From positions 62,001 to 126,000 of the forward strand of contig LNEU01000033.1 in assembly GCA_001464355.1 (NCBI GenBank): DNA of 64,000 bases, given 5' to 3'. The DNA is from Burkholderiales bacterium Ga0077544. Lineage in GTDB: Bacteria > Pseudomonadota > Gammaproteobacteria > Burkholderiales > Burkholderiaceae_D. The notes below the pieces were generated by a model. It did not search any database. It was given only the letters and a program-made list of their open reading frames with translations, and was not told the DNA's origin. The translations under genes and the position numbers were made by a program. Shown piece after piece: positions 7,723-16,291 of this stretch. Each line of letters begins with the position of its first letter. Position 1 is the stretch's first letter.

Positions 7723-8532
7723 TTATTGCGGCCTGCTCTCCAGCTGATCGTAGACCGCATGCGCTATCCGCGCCAGTTCGCCCTTGCTGACACCACCTGA
7801 CAAGGCATAGCCGAACTTGCCCTCTATCCAGTAAAACACATTGACCGTGCCTTGCTGCGCGAAGCGAAAACCGGTGTCGCTGTTCTGCGCCTGATCGGTA
7901 GAAACATAGAGCGTCAAACGCTGACCGCCTGCTTCCTGATACATGAATTGCGCGACCGGGCTACCGCTGTCGCCCGGCAACAAGCGACCGCCTACCAGTT
8001 CGTAACCGAGCTTGCCCAATTTGGGCGGATGCATGTCTGCGCCTGTCCGTTTGGATAACCAGGCCACCAGTTGCTCTTCCTGATCTGCGCCTATCTCCAC
8101 CGGGCGCCGCACATCCGGCGTGTAGACGCCATGCGCAATCGCAGCCTGCCGCGCAAACCCGGCCAGTGCAATATTGCTGTCCGCATTCTTGATGACAGAA
8201 CCGGCCAACATGCCTGTCTGCACTGAAGCGTGCAGCATCCAGCCGCCAGCCCCGCTGACGATGGCAATCAACAAACCTGCAGCGAGCCGCCAGTAAGGCG
8301 ACGAAGATGCCGAGGCAGGATCCGCAGCCGCCAGGCGCGGCGGCACCGATTCATCCAGCACCGGATTGAAGAGCGCACGCAATCCTTCATTCTGTTCGCG
8401 ATACGCATGGATGCGCGCCATTTCTTCCGGCCGCACAGCCAGATAGGCAGCGACTTCTTCACTGCGTGCATCACTCAGCAAGCCATCCACGTAGGCGTGC
8501 AGGTCTGCCTCAGTCACTACAAGCTGATTCAT
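7723..8532 (-). CDS. Transmembrane anti-sigma factor
   Basis: Anti-sigma protein of 269 residues. The N-terminus is the cytoplasmic sigma-binding part typical of the family (TEADLHAYVDGLLSDARSEE and VAAYLAVRPEEMARIHAYRE), but the zinc-binding HxxxCxxC of ZAS-type anti-sigmas is absent. A membrane helix lies near residues 84-103 (LAAGLLIAIVSGAGGWML), followed by a periplasmic region rich in small residues. Its ATG overlaps the stop of the ECF sigma gene by four bases (ATGA), a normal arrangement for a sigma/anti-sigma pair. The inducing signal is not known. Confidence 0.87.
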   Translation of the reverse strand: MNQLVVTEADLHAYVDGLLSDARSEEVAAYLAVRPEEMARIHAYREQNEGLRALFNPVLDESVPPRLAAADPASASSSPYWRLAAGLLIAIVSGAGGWMLHASVQTGMLAGSVIKNADSNIALAGFARQAAIAHGVYTPDVRRPVEIGADQEEQLVAWLSKRTGADMHPPKLGKLGYELVGGRLLPGDSGSPVAQFMYQEAGGQRLTLYVSTDQAQNSDTGFRFAQQGTVNVFYWIEGKFGYALSGGVSKGELARIAHAVYDQLESRPQ

Positions 8533-9053
8533 TTGACCACCTTCAATGGCGATACTGCCGGAGATACTAATGGAGATACGACAGAACGCCCTTCCATCTG
8601 TGCGCGCAATTTTTGCCGCGCGCGCGACAGCCGCGACATCACGGTACCCACAGGCACACCCAATGTGGTCGCCACTTCCTCGTACGACATTTCTTCCAGC
8701 GCCACCAGCAACAGGATTTCTCTTTGCTCGGCAGGCAATGCCGCCAATGCCGATTGCAGGTCGCGCATTTCCAGACTGTCGGTATGCGGCGCTGCCGGCA
8801 TCGGCATATCGTCATCCAGCGCCTCAGTTGCCATCTCTGGACGCCTTACCTGATCGATATGCAGGTTGTGCATGATGCCGAACAGCCATGCACGCATATC
8901 GCTGCCGCGCTGCCATGACGACAGTTTTTTCCAGCCGCGTTCCAGCGTGTCCTGTACCAGATCGTCGGCACCCGTGCGATTACCTATCAGTGCACGGGCG
9001 TAACGACGCAGGCGCGGGATGCACGCGATCAAGCGATCGCGCTCATCCTGCAT
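8529..9053 (-). CDS. ECF RNA polymerase sigma factor
   Basis: ECF sigma factor of 174 residues. Region 2 (RRYARALIGNRTGADDLVQDTLERGWKKL, then MRAWLFGIMHNLHIDQVRR) and region 4 (LPAEQREILLLVALEEMSYEEVA, then VPVGTVMSRLSRARQKLR) are both clear. The ATG at 9053 is preferred over a GTG four codons earlier because GGAG lies six bases before it. The C-terminal tail repeats VSP three times, encoded by a short duplicated stretch at about 8545-8580. It follows a secreted-protein gene by 43 bp and overlaps its anti-sigma gene, so the three form an operon and the sigma probably controls it. Confidence 0.9.
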   Translation of the reverse strand: MQDERDRLIACIPRLRRYARALIGNRTGADDLVQDTLERGWKKLSSWQRGSDMRAWLFGIMHNLHIDQVRRPEMATEALDDDMPMPAAPHTDSLEMRDLQSALAALPAEQREILLLVALEEMSYEEVATTLGVPVGTVMSRLSRARQKLRAQMEGRSVVSPLVSPAVSPLKVVK

Positions 9054-9096
9054 GACAGTCTCCACGCCAGTGCGGCCGCAATTGCATCAAGCCTGC

Positions 9097-9471
9097 TTAG
9101 TCCTTGACCACGTGCCAGACATCTTTGACCTTGTCGCCGTTACGATCGCCAACTTTAGTGTCGGCAGCAAACAGGTACAAAGGTTTGCCTTTATAAGCAA
9201 CTTGTTTGGAACCATCGTCGCGCGTTACTACCGAGTACGGTGGGCTCAGTTTGGCATCGCCTGTTGCGACCGGTGGCCAGTTGGCAGCACAAGGACCGTT
9301 GCAGGTACTTTTGCCGCTATCGGTAACGTCTTTGTCGAAGGTGTAAACCGTCATGCCGGCGCTGTTGACCAGTATGCCGTCCATTTTTTTAACAGGTGCA
9401 GTTTGCGCGAAAGCTGCGCTGGAAAAAACCAGAGTAGCCGCTGCGGAGAACAGGATCAGTGAACGTTTCAT
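9097..9471 (-). CDS. Secreted COG4315-family repeat protein
   Basis: Exported protein of 124 residues with a cleavable signal peptide ending at AFAQ (residue 22). The mature part has two copies of the COG4315 'lipoprotein_15' repeat: ILVNSAGMTVYTFDKDVTDS with CNGPCAANWPP, then QVAYKGKPLYLFAADTKVGD. The C-x-x-x-C between the repeats is conserved in the family. There is no lipobox cysteine, so it is likely soluble in the periplasm. Its function is unknown; family genes often sit with ECF sigma/anti-sigma pairs, as here. The ribosome site AAGGAA lies nine bases before the ATG. Confidence 0.85.
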   Translation of the reverse strand: MKRSLILFSAAATLVFSSAAFAQTAPVKKMDGILVNSAGMTVYTFDKDVTDSGKSTCNGPCAANWPPVATGDAKLSPPYSVVTRDDGSKQVAYKGKPLYLFAADTKVGDRNGDKVKDVWHVVKD

Positions 9472-10164
9472 TTTTCAATTCCTTTTCGATCAGGTGGGTG
9501 ACGCGAGAGAAACGATAAAAGCGCGATGTCCAGGATTCTTCAAAGCGCTTTCATCGGGCAACTTCAGAATACACAGCAATGCGCTGATATCGAGGTAAAC
9601 GATGGCGCGACAACTTTATTCCATGCAAATGAAAATATTTTTCTGCAACACTTATTGCTGCCCATAGCCTACGGCGACGCGCAAGAACATGCTACTACCA
9701 TCACCGGATAGTGCAAGAGCCGACAGTCAAGGACGATGCACGCCACCACAACAAAATAAGGTCAAAGAAAATTCAAGTTGCCAGGCAAAAATTTGCTCAA
9801 GATTTCTGCGCAAACGCACACGGAAATCGCTTCACACAATCTTAACAACTTACGTACTATCCACAAAAATCATAGGTGGTATCCACACTTCCTATTTCTT
9901 GTCGCGGCGTGAATACGTGATATCCACAATCTGAATATCAGACATTCTTGCTTTTACCCATTGCGACGGTTTATCTCTTCTCTGATAGTTGCGGCGTTGA
10001 ATTTAATAAACACGGATCGCATCCACGCAGCCGGCTGAATTACCCGCTTGCTGAAAGATGGTTGCGATTGCAAATGATCGAATGAATCAGTTGTTTATTG
10101 CAACGAGCGCACCGAGTAATACATAGGTGCATTCCCATACCTGAGAGTTGAGAGAAGGCAAAAA
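9472..10164. other. Long gene-free region upstream of oxlT
   Basis: This 693-bp gap lies between two divergently read genes. No frame in it has convincing codon use or a ribosome site. It is AT-richer than the surroundings and holds three NTATCCACA motifs (listed separately). It should contain the promoters of oxlT and of the secreted-protein/ECF operon. The oxlT ribosome site is a purine-rich GAGAGAAGGC just before the ATG at 10165. Confidence 0.6.
9857..9928 (+). repeat. Three direct DnaA-box-like motifs
   Basis: CTATCCACA (9857-9865), GTATCCACA (9879-9887) and ATATCCACA (9920-9928) each match the DnaA box TTATCCACA at eight of nine bases and share one orientation, with starts 22 and 41 bp apart. 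They lie 237-308 bp before oxlT. They might be DnaA sites or the operator of an unknown regulator. Confidence 0.45.
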
Positions 10165-11451
10165 ATGAATCAAGCAACTACTGCTGGTGCAGCAAGCACC
10201 GTTAGTCGTCCAGCGTCCTTTCGCTGGATACAATTGATCCTGGGTATCGTCGCCATGGCGATGATTGCAAACTTGCAGTACGGCTGGACGCTGTTCGTCG
10301 ATCCTATCGCTGCAAAGCACGGCTGGAGTCGCGCTGCGATTCAAGTCGCATTCACGATCTTCGTTCTGACCGAAACATGGTTGGTTCCTATCGAAGGCTG
10401 GTTCGTCGATAAATTCGGCCCACGTCCGGTTGTTATGGTTGGTGGCTTATTGTGCGGTCTGGGTTGGTACATCAACTCGTTTGCTGATTCCCTCGCCATG
10501 TTGTACTTCGCTGCAGTCGTCAGCGGTATCGGCGCAGGCGCTGTATACGGTACATGCGTTGGTAACGCGTTGAAATGGTTTCCGGACCGTCGCGGTCTGG
10601 CAGCTGGCTTGACCGCTGCCGGTTTCGGCGCTGGTTCCGCTGTCACCATCATTCCTATCTCGGCAATGATCGCTACCCGTGGTTACCAGGATGCGTTCCT
10701 GTACTTCGGTATCGGCCAGGGCATCATCGTGGTGCTGCTTTCACTGTTCCTGTTCCGTGCTCCAGAACACAAAAAAGGCGATGCAGTCGCCAACGTTCAA
10801 CAAACCAAACGCGATTACAAACCATCGGAAGTTTTGCGTGAACCAGTGTTCTGGATCATGTACGCGATGTTCGTCATGGTTGCAGCTGGTGGCCTGATGG
10901 CAACTGCTCAATTGGGCTCGATCGCTCGTGACTTCAAAGTGTTCGACGTTCAAGTCAGCATGATGGGCCTCACCTTGCCAGCGTTGACATTTGCGCTGGC
11001 TATCGACCGCGTATTGAACGGCTTGACCCGTCCATTCTTCGGCTGGGTATCGGATCAAATCGGCCGTGAACCAACCATGTTCATCGCGTTTGCTATCGAA
11101 GCTGTTGGTATCCTGGCTCTGTTCCACTACGGCCACAACCCATTCGCATTCGTTATCCTGACCGGTATCGTGTTCTTTGCATGGGGCGAAATCTACTCGC
11201 TGTTCCCATCGACTTGCGCTGATACATTCGGCAGCAAATATGCAGCATCCAATGCTGGCTTGCTGTACACAGCTAAAGGTACAGCTTCGTTGCTGGTCCC
11301 ACTGTCAGCAGTGCTGGCTTCGGCTACCGGTGGTTGGTATGCAGTGTTCGTCGTTGCGAGTGCATTGAATGCAACTGCAGCGCTGATGGCATGGTTTGTG
11401 TTGAAACCTATGCGCGCCAAGCACATGGCTAAACCAGCTGTCGCTGAATAA
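10165..11451 (+). CDS. oxlT: Oxalate/formate antiporter (MFS)
   Basis: Major facilitator of 428 residues with 12 predicted membrane helices, resembling OxlT, which exchanges external oxalate for internal formate. The two substrate-binding basic residues known in Oxalobacter OxlT have counterparts: Arg289 in NGLTRPFFGWVSD and Lys371 in LLYTAKGTASL. Other OxlT/OFA-family stretches are VDKFGPRPVVM, KWFPDRRGLAAGLTAAGFG and EIYSLFPSTCADTFGSKYA. Codon choice differs from the neighbours (Pro mostly CCA, Gly GGT, Ala GCT, Val GTT), a sign of very high expression. No oxalyl-CoA decarboxylase or formyl-CoA transferase gene lies in the window, so a different small-carboxylate substrate in this subfamily remains possible. 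Confidence 0.82.
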   Translation: MNQATTAGAASTVSRPASFRWIQLILGIVAMAMIANLQYGWTLFVDPIAAKHGWSRAAIQVAFTIFVLTETWLVPIEGWFVDKFGPRPVVMVGGLLCGLGWYINSFADSLAMLYFAAVVSGIGAGAVYGTCVGNALKWFPDRRGLAAGLTAAGFGAGSAVTIIPISAMIATRGYQDAFLYFGIGQGIIVVLLSLFLFRAPEHKKGDAVANVQQTKRDYKPSEVLREPVFWIMYAMFVMVAAGGLMATAQLGSIARDFKVFDVQVSMMGLTLPALTFALAIDRVLNGLTRPFFGWVSDQIGREPTMFIAFAIEAVGILALFHYGHNPFAFVILTGIVFFAWGEIYSLFPSTCADTFGSKYAASNAGLLYTAKGTASLLVPLSAVLASATGGWYAVFVVASALNATAALMAWFVLKPMRAKHMAKPAVAE

Positions 11452-11477
11452 GTCTAGAAATACCTGTTGTCCTTACA

Positions 11478-11502
11478 GACCGGCTCAGGCCGGTCTTTTT
11501 TT
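11478..11502 (+). terminator. Rho-independent terminator of oxlT
   Basis: GACCGGC-TCAG-GCCGGTC followed by seven T residues, 26 bp after the oxlT stop. Confidence 0.92.
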
Positions 11503-11707
11503 GTCTGTGAATTTCGCCACAGTCACTTCTGCGTTGTGGCACGTAGGCTTGCCCTGCACGTTTATATCCGTCAACACCGCTTCACCGGTCGGCGTTGCCG
11601 CCGTTCCGCGATCGCCTCATATGTGAGCTGACGCGCTCACTTTGCGCACAAGTTCAGGTAGCATGCCTGAATCCACAATGCGCGCCGCTCAAGCTGCCAC
11701 CCACCAC

Positions 11708-12787
11708 ATGAACTATCCAGAGATACAGCAAAAAACCTTCCTGACTTTATTGGTCGTCTTTTCGCTCGCGTTCATCGCCATCCTGTTGCCGTTTTATGGC
11801 GCCGTATTCTGGGCTGCCGTGCTGGCCATCCTGTTTTCACCGTTCTACCGCAAACTGCTGATCAAGATGAATCAGCGTGCCAACCTGGCCGCACTTGCCA
11901 CGCTGGGCATATGCATGGTGGTCGTGATTATTCCGCTGGTATTGATATCCATCTCGCTGGTGCATGAAGCCACGAATCTGTATAACAATCTGCGTTCCGG
12001 CCAGATCGACTTTGGCGTATTTTTTCAAAGGATAGTCGCCGCATTGCCGACCTGGGTCGTCAATCTGCTGGATCGCTTCGGCCTGACCGATTTCACTACG
12101 CTGCAGGACAAGCTGTCGAATGCAGCGGTACAGGGTAGCGAGTTCATCACCAAGCAAGCGATCAGCATCGGTCAAAACACATTCAGCTTCCTGGTCAGTT
12201 TCACGATCATGCTGTACATCCTGTTCTTCCTGCTGCGCGATGGCGACAAGATTGTCATGCGGATCAGGCAGGCAGCCCCGCTGAATCCGGAACACAAGCG
12301 CACACTGTTCAACAACCTGACCACCGCCATACGCGCGACGGTTAAAGGCAACATCATCGTGGCGGCGGTACAAGGCACGCTTGGCGGCATGGCGTTCTGG
12401 TTCCTCGGTGTACAAGGTGCACTATTGTGGGCGGTGCTGATGGCTTTTCTATCGTTGTTGCCGGCAGTAGGCGCTGCCCTGATCTGGGTGCCGGTGGCGA
12501 TTTACTTTTTGGTGACTGGTGCAATCTGGCAAGGTGCGACGCTGATCGCATTCGGCGTGCTGGTGATAGGCCTGGTGGATAACATCCTGCGCCCGATTCT
12601 GGTCGGCAAGGATACGAAATTGCCAGACTTCATCGTCTTGATTTCCACCGTCGGCGGCATGGCCTTGCTGGGATTGAATGGCTTTGTGATCGGTCCTGTG
12701 ATTGCCGCGCTGTTCATTTCCCTGTGGGAGATGTTTTCTGCTGGAAAACAAAAACAGGAAACCGACAAACACCATCGACCTGACTGA
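11708..12787 (+). CDS. AI-2E family (PerM-like) membrane transporter
   Basis: Membrane protein of 359 residues of the AI-2E transporter family. It begins with a hydrophobic pair (TLLVVFSLAFIAILLPFYGAVFWAAVLAILFSPFYRKLL split over two helices), has a central soluble stretch, and ends with the characteristic FLGVQGALLWAVLMAFLSLLPAVG region, DNILRPILVGKDTKLPDFIVLIS and GGMALLGLNGFVIGPVIAAL. Members include TqsA (autoinducer-2 export) and Na/H antiporters, so the substrate is open. The ATG at 11708 is the start nearest the conserved region; an upstream ATG at 11663 with a CAGGTAG element is possible. Confidence 0.85.
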   Translation: MNYPEIQQKTFLTLLVVFSLAFIAILLPFYGAVFWAAVLAILFSPFYRKLLIKMNQRANLAALATLGICMVVVIIPLVLISISLVHEATNLYNNLRSGQIDFGVFFQRIVAALPTWVVNLLDRFGLTDFTTLQDKLSNAAVQGSEFITKQAISIGQNTFSFLVSFTIMLYILFFLLRDGDKIVMRIRQAAPLNPEHKRTLFNNLTTAIRATVKGNIIVAAVQGTLGGMAFWFLGVQGALLWAVLMAFLSLLPAVGAALIWVPVAIYFLVTGAIWQGATLIAFGVLVIGLVDNILRPILVGKDTKLPDFIVLISTVGGMALLGLNGFVIGPVIAALFISLWEMFSAGKQKQETDKHHRPD

Positions 12788-12812
12788 AACCGATCAGATT
12801 AAATACTGTGTT

Positions 12813-13112
12813 TTAAGTACTGCACCGCTTTTGATGCACCACTTGCGTCTTTTTCTCAGCATGTTTATAGCGTAAATACAGATATTGTCCGAACACTGCG
12901 GTGCCAAGCAATAGCAAATTGGTAAAGACGAAGACGGCGTTATCCACTGCCAAGCTGTAGATGACAAAGCCGAACGATGCGCTGATCTGTCCGATGAACA
13001 GCCATTTGGATACCCCCGCGCTGGTTTTGCTGCGCCATTGCTTCCATACCTGAGATAGCACTGTGCACAACAGTATCAAGGCACTCGCCCATCCTATCGC
13101 TTCGGTCATCAT
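12813..13112 (-). CDS. Small PQ-loop/SemiSWEET-like membrane protein
   Basis: Protein of 99 residues with three hydrophobic helices (EAIGWASALILLCTVLSQV, KWLFIGQISASFGFVIYSLA, NAVFVFTNLLLLGTAVFGQYLYL). The spacing of three helices and the QVWKQWRSKTSAGVSKWLF stretch resemble a half-SWEET/PQ-loop protein, in which a Pro-Gln pair would sit where SQ is seen here. Such proteins move sugars or act as small carriers, but the missing proline makes the assignment tentative. It converges on the AI-2E transporter gene 25 bp away. Confidence 0.65.
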   Translation of the reverse strand: MMTEAIGWASALILLCTVLSQVWKQWRSKTSAGVSKWLFIGQISASFGFVIYSLAVDNAVFVFTNLLLLGTAVFGQYLYLRYKHAEKKTQVVHQKRCST

Positions 13113-13184
13113 GGTTATATCTGCTTCCCGCTTTTGCGCCGCTCAATGCTTGCGGCTCAGTCCATACCGTTAAATCCGTACAGT

Positions 13185-13385
13185 TCAAAAAACCTTGCTG
13201 TCGCGCTTGGTCGGCGTCTTGGCATTTTTATGCGCTTCATCAGCCAGTTCCGCAGTGAGTTCAGTCGGTGGGTCAGGCAATTCTTCGTTATCAATCAGAT
13301 TACTGATTCCTGAATTGCCATCTACGTGGCTTTGCTCGCCGCTGGCATCGTCATTGTCATTGATGCCGCCATTTTTCTTGCTCAT
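13185..13385 (-). CDS. Small hydrophilic hypothetical protein
   Basis: Sixty-six residues, very polar and acidic with no membrane segment (MSKKNGGINDNDDASGEQ at the start, then NEELPDPPTELTAELADEA). GGAG lies seven bases before the ATG at 13385, which is a better start than one ten codons earlier. Composition suggests a disordered protein; I do not recognise a family. It lies 56 bp downstream of the hemerythrin gene on the same strand and may be cotranscribed. Confidence 0.55.
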   Translation of the reverse strand: MSKKNGGINDNDDASGEQSHVDGNSGISNLIDNEELPDPPTELTAELADEAHKNAKTPTKRDSKVF

Positions 13386-13441
13386 ATCTACTCCGTCTTG
13401 TTGAGCTGGCGGCATCCTGCATCAGAGTGCCGCCAGCGATT

Positions 13442-13966
13442 TCAGGTTAATGCCATCATCAACTCTTCCTTGCGCTCCATCATTTCTACCGCCAGTCCTT
13501 CCAGATCCATTTTTGCCTTCTTCGCCTTTGGAAACATCTCTGTCTCTTCTTCTTCGACGTGGTGATCGACGTACTCGCTGAGTACTTTGACCTTGGCGTC
13601 GTACAGCGGATCATCACCGGACATCTGCTCGATTTGTGCAATCAGGTCTTTGGCAGTTGCATGCTCCACTTCAGCCTCGTTCAGCAAATCGTCGTCCTTG
13701 ATAGCTGCACGTGCGGCCGGATAAAAGATTTCTTCTTCGACCTGCGCGTGTACCGTCAGCTCTTCACAAATCTGCATCGCGACCTCAACCTTGCCTTCAA
13801 CATCATCCTTCCTGGCCAGCTTTTCATAATCCTTGAAAAGCTTTTTCACTTTCTTGTGATCGTCCATCAATAAAGTCACAGCATCAGGACCGGCTGCCGT
13901 AGAAGCAGATTTGGCTGGCGATTTCCTGGCTGGCTTGGCATTCGATTTAGTTGCAGTTGTCATCAT
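13442..13966 (-). CDS. Hemerythrin-domain (HHE) protein
   Basis: Protein of 174 residues with a basic, Ala/Pro/Lys-rich N-terminal tail (residues 1-27) and an HHE four-helix bundle. The likely di-iron ligands are His37 (MDDHKKV), His73 and Glu77 (VHAQVEEE), His102 (VEHATA), and His135/136 with Glu140 (VDHHVEEEETEMFP). HHE proteins bind oxygen, NO or iron, and some repair iron-sulphur clusters. Tandem ATGs at 13966 and 13963 follow GGGAG; the second has the better spacing. The 226-bp gap to trhO holds only a short CGGGCT-GGC-AGCCCG hairpin. Confidence 0.88.
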   Translation of the reverse strand: MMTTATKSNAKPARKSPAKSASTAAGPDAVTLLMDDHKKVKKLFKDYEKLARKDDVEGKVEVAMQICEELTVHAQVEEEIFYPAARAAIKDDDLLNEAEVEHATAKDLIAQIEQMSGDDPLYDAKVKVLSEYVDHHVEEEETEMFPKAKKAKMDLEGLAVEMMERKEELMMALT

Positions 13967-14192
13967 GACTCCCGAAAGAAAAAATATTAGGTAGTCGGGC
14001 TGGCAGCCCGCTGCTGGGTAAGACGCTTGCTCCGCAACAGCCGAACGTTGCGTCCGCCAGTCAATGTAGTACTGTGCGCGGTGCCTTGCGTATCAGACAG
14101 CGACTTCAGTTGATGTAAGAATTTGCCGCTCTTGCCCTGCTTCAACGGCAGCGCGCATGCAATCCCTGCAGCAAATCTGCGACAATCCCGGT

Positions 14193-15032
14193 ATGAACCA
14201 AACTATGCCTTTGGCAGCAGAACCCTTGCTGCATACCGCCTTCTACAAATTCGTCGCGCTAGCGGATGCCGACGTTGTCGTCACGCATTTACGCGAACTG
14301 ACGCGCGATTTGCTCGGCAGCATCCTGGTCGCAGATGAAGGGATTAATGGCGTGCTGGCTGGCACTAGCGCAGCGGTTTATGCCTTCGAGCAAGCCTTGC
14401 GCAATGACGTATTTTTTGAAGGTCGGTTTGCCGATATCGCTTTCAAACGCAGCGCCTGTCAGACTGCGCCCTTTGCGCGCATGAAGGTGCACAAGAAATC
14501 CGAAATCGTTTTCCTCGGCGTCGATGGCGTCGATGCGGTCAGCAAAACCGGCATCGATGTCAGCCCGCAGGAATGGCGCGAGCTGATTGCGCAAGACGAC
14601 GTAGTTGTCATCGACAATCGCAACAGCTTTGAATTCAAGTTGGGCAAATTCAAGAATGCAATCGATCCCGGCGTCGATAATTTCCGCGACTTCCCCAAAT
14701 ACATAGAAGACCATGTGCCGCAATGGCAAGCGGACGGCAAGCGCGTCGCGATGTATTGCACCGGCGGCATACGCTGCGAAAAAACCAGCGCATGGATGCT
14801 GGACATGGGCGTACCCGTGTATCAACTCGAAGGGGGCGTACTCAACTATTTCGAGAAAATGCCGGATGCGGAAAAAGACTGGGAAGGCGAATGTTTTGTC
14901 TTCGACAATCGGATCGCACTCGATACCAAACTGCAGGAAACCGCTACCACGCTGGAAGATGTCTACGGCGGCGTGCCGGAATGGGAATGGCGTTTGCAGC
15001 GTGCCAAACGTCTGGACCAAGACAGCGATTGA
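14193..15032 (+). CDS. trhO: tRNA uridine-34 hydroxylase TrhO (rhodanese-like)
   Basis: Protein of 279 residues of the YceA/TrhO family, which hydroxylates U34 of certain tRNAs in an oxygen-dependent step toward 5-methoxyuridine. It has the N-terminal acylphosphatase-like UPF0176 domain (LVADEGINGVLAG) and a rhodanese domain with the active cysteine in MYCTGGIRCEKTSAWM, plus VIDNRNSFEFKLGKF. The ATG at 14193 fits the conserved start (LLHTAFYKFVAL soon after); an earlier ATG at 14157 is possible. The stop overlaps the first candidate start of the next gene, so the two RNA-modification genes are probably cotranscribed. Confidence 0.9.
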   Translation: MNQTMPLAAEPLLHTAFYKFVALADADVVVTHLRELTRDLLGSILVADEGINGVLAGTSAAVYAFEQALRNDVFFEGRFADIAFKRSACQTAPFARMKVHKKSEIVFLGVDGVDAVSKTGIDVSPQEWRELIAQDDVVVIDNRNSFEFKLGKFKNAIDPGVDNFRDFPKYIEDHVPQWQADGKRVAMYCTGGIRCEKTSAWMLDMGVPVYQLEGGVLNYFEKMPDAEKDWEGECFVFDNRIALDTKLQETATTLEDVYGGVPEWEWRLQRAKRLDQDSD

Positions 15033-15040
15033 ATCAGAGA

Positions 15041-15955
15041 GTGAATCAGCACGTGAATGAGCACACCAAGCCAGCCAGCAGAAATGGCGTAGGCCCGAGC
15101 AGCGTGGCCTTGCCGTCCGGGCCATGGCAAACCCTTATCGATTTTCTGGTCGAACAGTTTCCGGCGATACCACGCAGCGAGTGGCTGGCCCGCATGCAGC
15201 GCGGCGATGTGCTGGATGCGCAAGGTCAGGCATTAAGCGTGACGAGCGGCTATCAGGCAAACAGCAAGATTTTTTACTTCCGCAGCCTGCCGGTAGAGCC
15301 GCGTATTCCATTCGATGAAGTGGTGCTGTATCAGGACGATTACTTGATCGTGGTCGACAAGCCGCATTTTCTGCCGGTCACGCCGGCCGGCCGCTATCTG
15401 CAAGAAACTTTACTGGTACGGCTGAAAAATTCCCTCGGCATCGACACGCTGGCGCCCATGCACCGCATCGATAGAGAGACCGCCGGTTTGGTGCTGTTCA
15501 CGATACAGCCGCACACGCGCAATCTATATCAAACACTGTTCCGCGAACGCAGCGTCAGCAAAACGTACGAAGCCATTGCGCCGTATCGCGCCGACCTGAC
15601 GCTTCCAGCAATTTATCGCAGCCGCCTGCTGGAAAGCGCCGCTTTCATGAAGATGGAAGAAGTCGCAGGCGAACCGAATGCAGAGACGGCAATCGATTTG
15701 ATGGAAGTAAAAGGTGCACTGGCGCGTTACAAGCTGGAACCAGTCAGCGGCCAGAAACATCAACTGCGCGCGCATATGGCGGCGCTCGGGATACCGATAG
15801 TGAACGACAGGATTTATCCCGAGCTTTATCCGGATGAAGGTGCGGACCAGGATTACAGCCAGCCGCTTAAGTTATTGGCGAAGGCGATACAATTTAGCGA
15901 TCCTGTCTCTGGGCAGATGCACCAATTCGCCAGTACGCGTAGCCTGTCATTTTGA
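15041..15955 (+). CDS. RluA-family pseudouridine synthase
   Basis: Pseudouridine synthase of about 304 residues acting on rRNA or tRNA. The catalytic aspartate is in APMHRIDRETAGLVLF; other family stretches are VLYQDDYLIVVDKPHFLPVTP and GQKHQLRAHMAALGIPIVND. An N-terminal S4-like region (SEWLARMQRGDVLDAQG) precedes the catalytic domain. There is no ATG before the conserved region: candidate starts are GTG at 15041 (after CAGAGA), GTG at 15053 and TTG at 15029, the last overlapping the trhO stop. I take 15041, with low certainty on the start. The target uridine cannot be told. Confidence 0.85.
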   Translation: MNQHVNEHTKPASRNGVGPSSVALPSGPWQTLIDFLVEQFPAIPRSEWLARMQRGDVLDAQGQALSVTSGYQANSKIFYFRSLPVEPRIPFDEVVLYQDDYLIVVDKPHFLPVTPAGRYLQETLLVRLKNSLGIDTLAPMHRIDRETAGLVLFTIQPHTRNLYQTLFRERSVSKTYEAIAPYRADLTLPAIYRSRLLESAAFMKMEEVAGEPNAETAIDLMEVKGALARYKLEPVSGQKHQLRAHMAALGIPIVNDRIYPELYPDEGADQDYSQPLKLLAKAIQFSDPVSGQMHQFASTRSLSF

Positions 15956-16033
15956 ATTTCAAATGCCATCCATCGATTTCAGATATCGCTGCGCTGAAGT
16001 AATTATCGGCAACAACATCAATAAAGGACATCC

Positions 16034-16261
16034 ATGTCACTGCAAAAAGTAAGCGACTTTATCGGAAGTATGGTGAACCCACTGGCCACCGTGATCACCG
16101 AAAAAATTACCGCCCGTTTTGGCAAAAGCGAATCGCCATTGCGACACATGGCGATTCAGAGTGTGGCATTCGTGCTGCTGCTGATACCTCTTTTGCTGGT
16201 CGCACTCATGTTGGTAGGCATGACTATTTTCAGTTTTCAAATGCTGTATTCAGGTATTTGA
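16034..16261 (+). CDS. Small single-span membrane protein
   Basis: Seventy-five residues: an amphipathic N-terminus (SDFIGSMVNPLATVITEKI), then one long hydrophobic stretch (VAFVLLLIPLLLVALMLVGM). AAAGGA lies eight bases before the ATG at 16034, so translation is likely. No family is recognised. It stands alone between the pseudouridine synthase gene and the convergent opgH gene. Confidence 0.65.
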   Translation: MSLQKVSDFIGSMVNPLATVITEKITARFGKSESPLRHMAIQSVAFVLLLIPLLLVALMLVGMTIFSFQMLYSGI

Positions 16262-16291
16262 AGTCAGCGTCCAACGATTGCGCTACGTCGC

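Noticed and set aside
9857-9928. A replication origin
   Set aside because: Only three imperfect DnaA-like boxes; no dnaA, dnaN, gidA or AT-rich unwinding element alongside.
9526-9934. Small open frames in the gap before oxlT
   Set aside because: Codon use and composition look non-coding and no ribosome sites precede them.
13985-14150. A minus-strand open frame of about 52 codons between the hemerythrin and trhO genes
   Set aside because: No ATG or GTG start and no ribosome site; the basic, low-complexity product has no recognisable feature.
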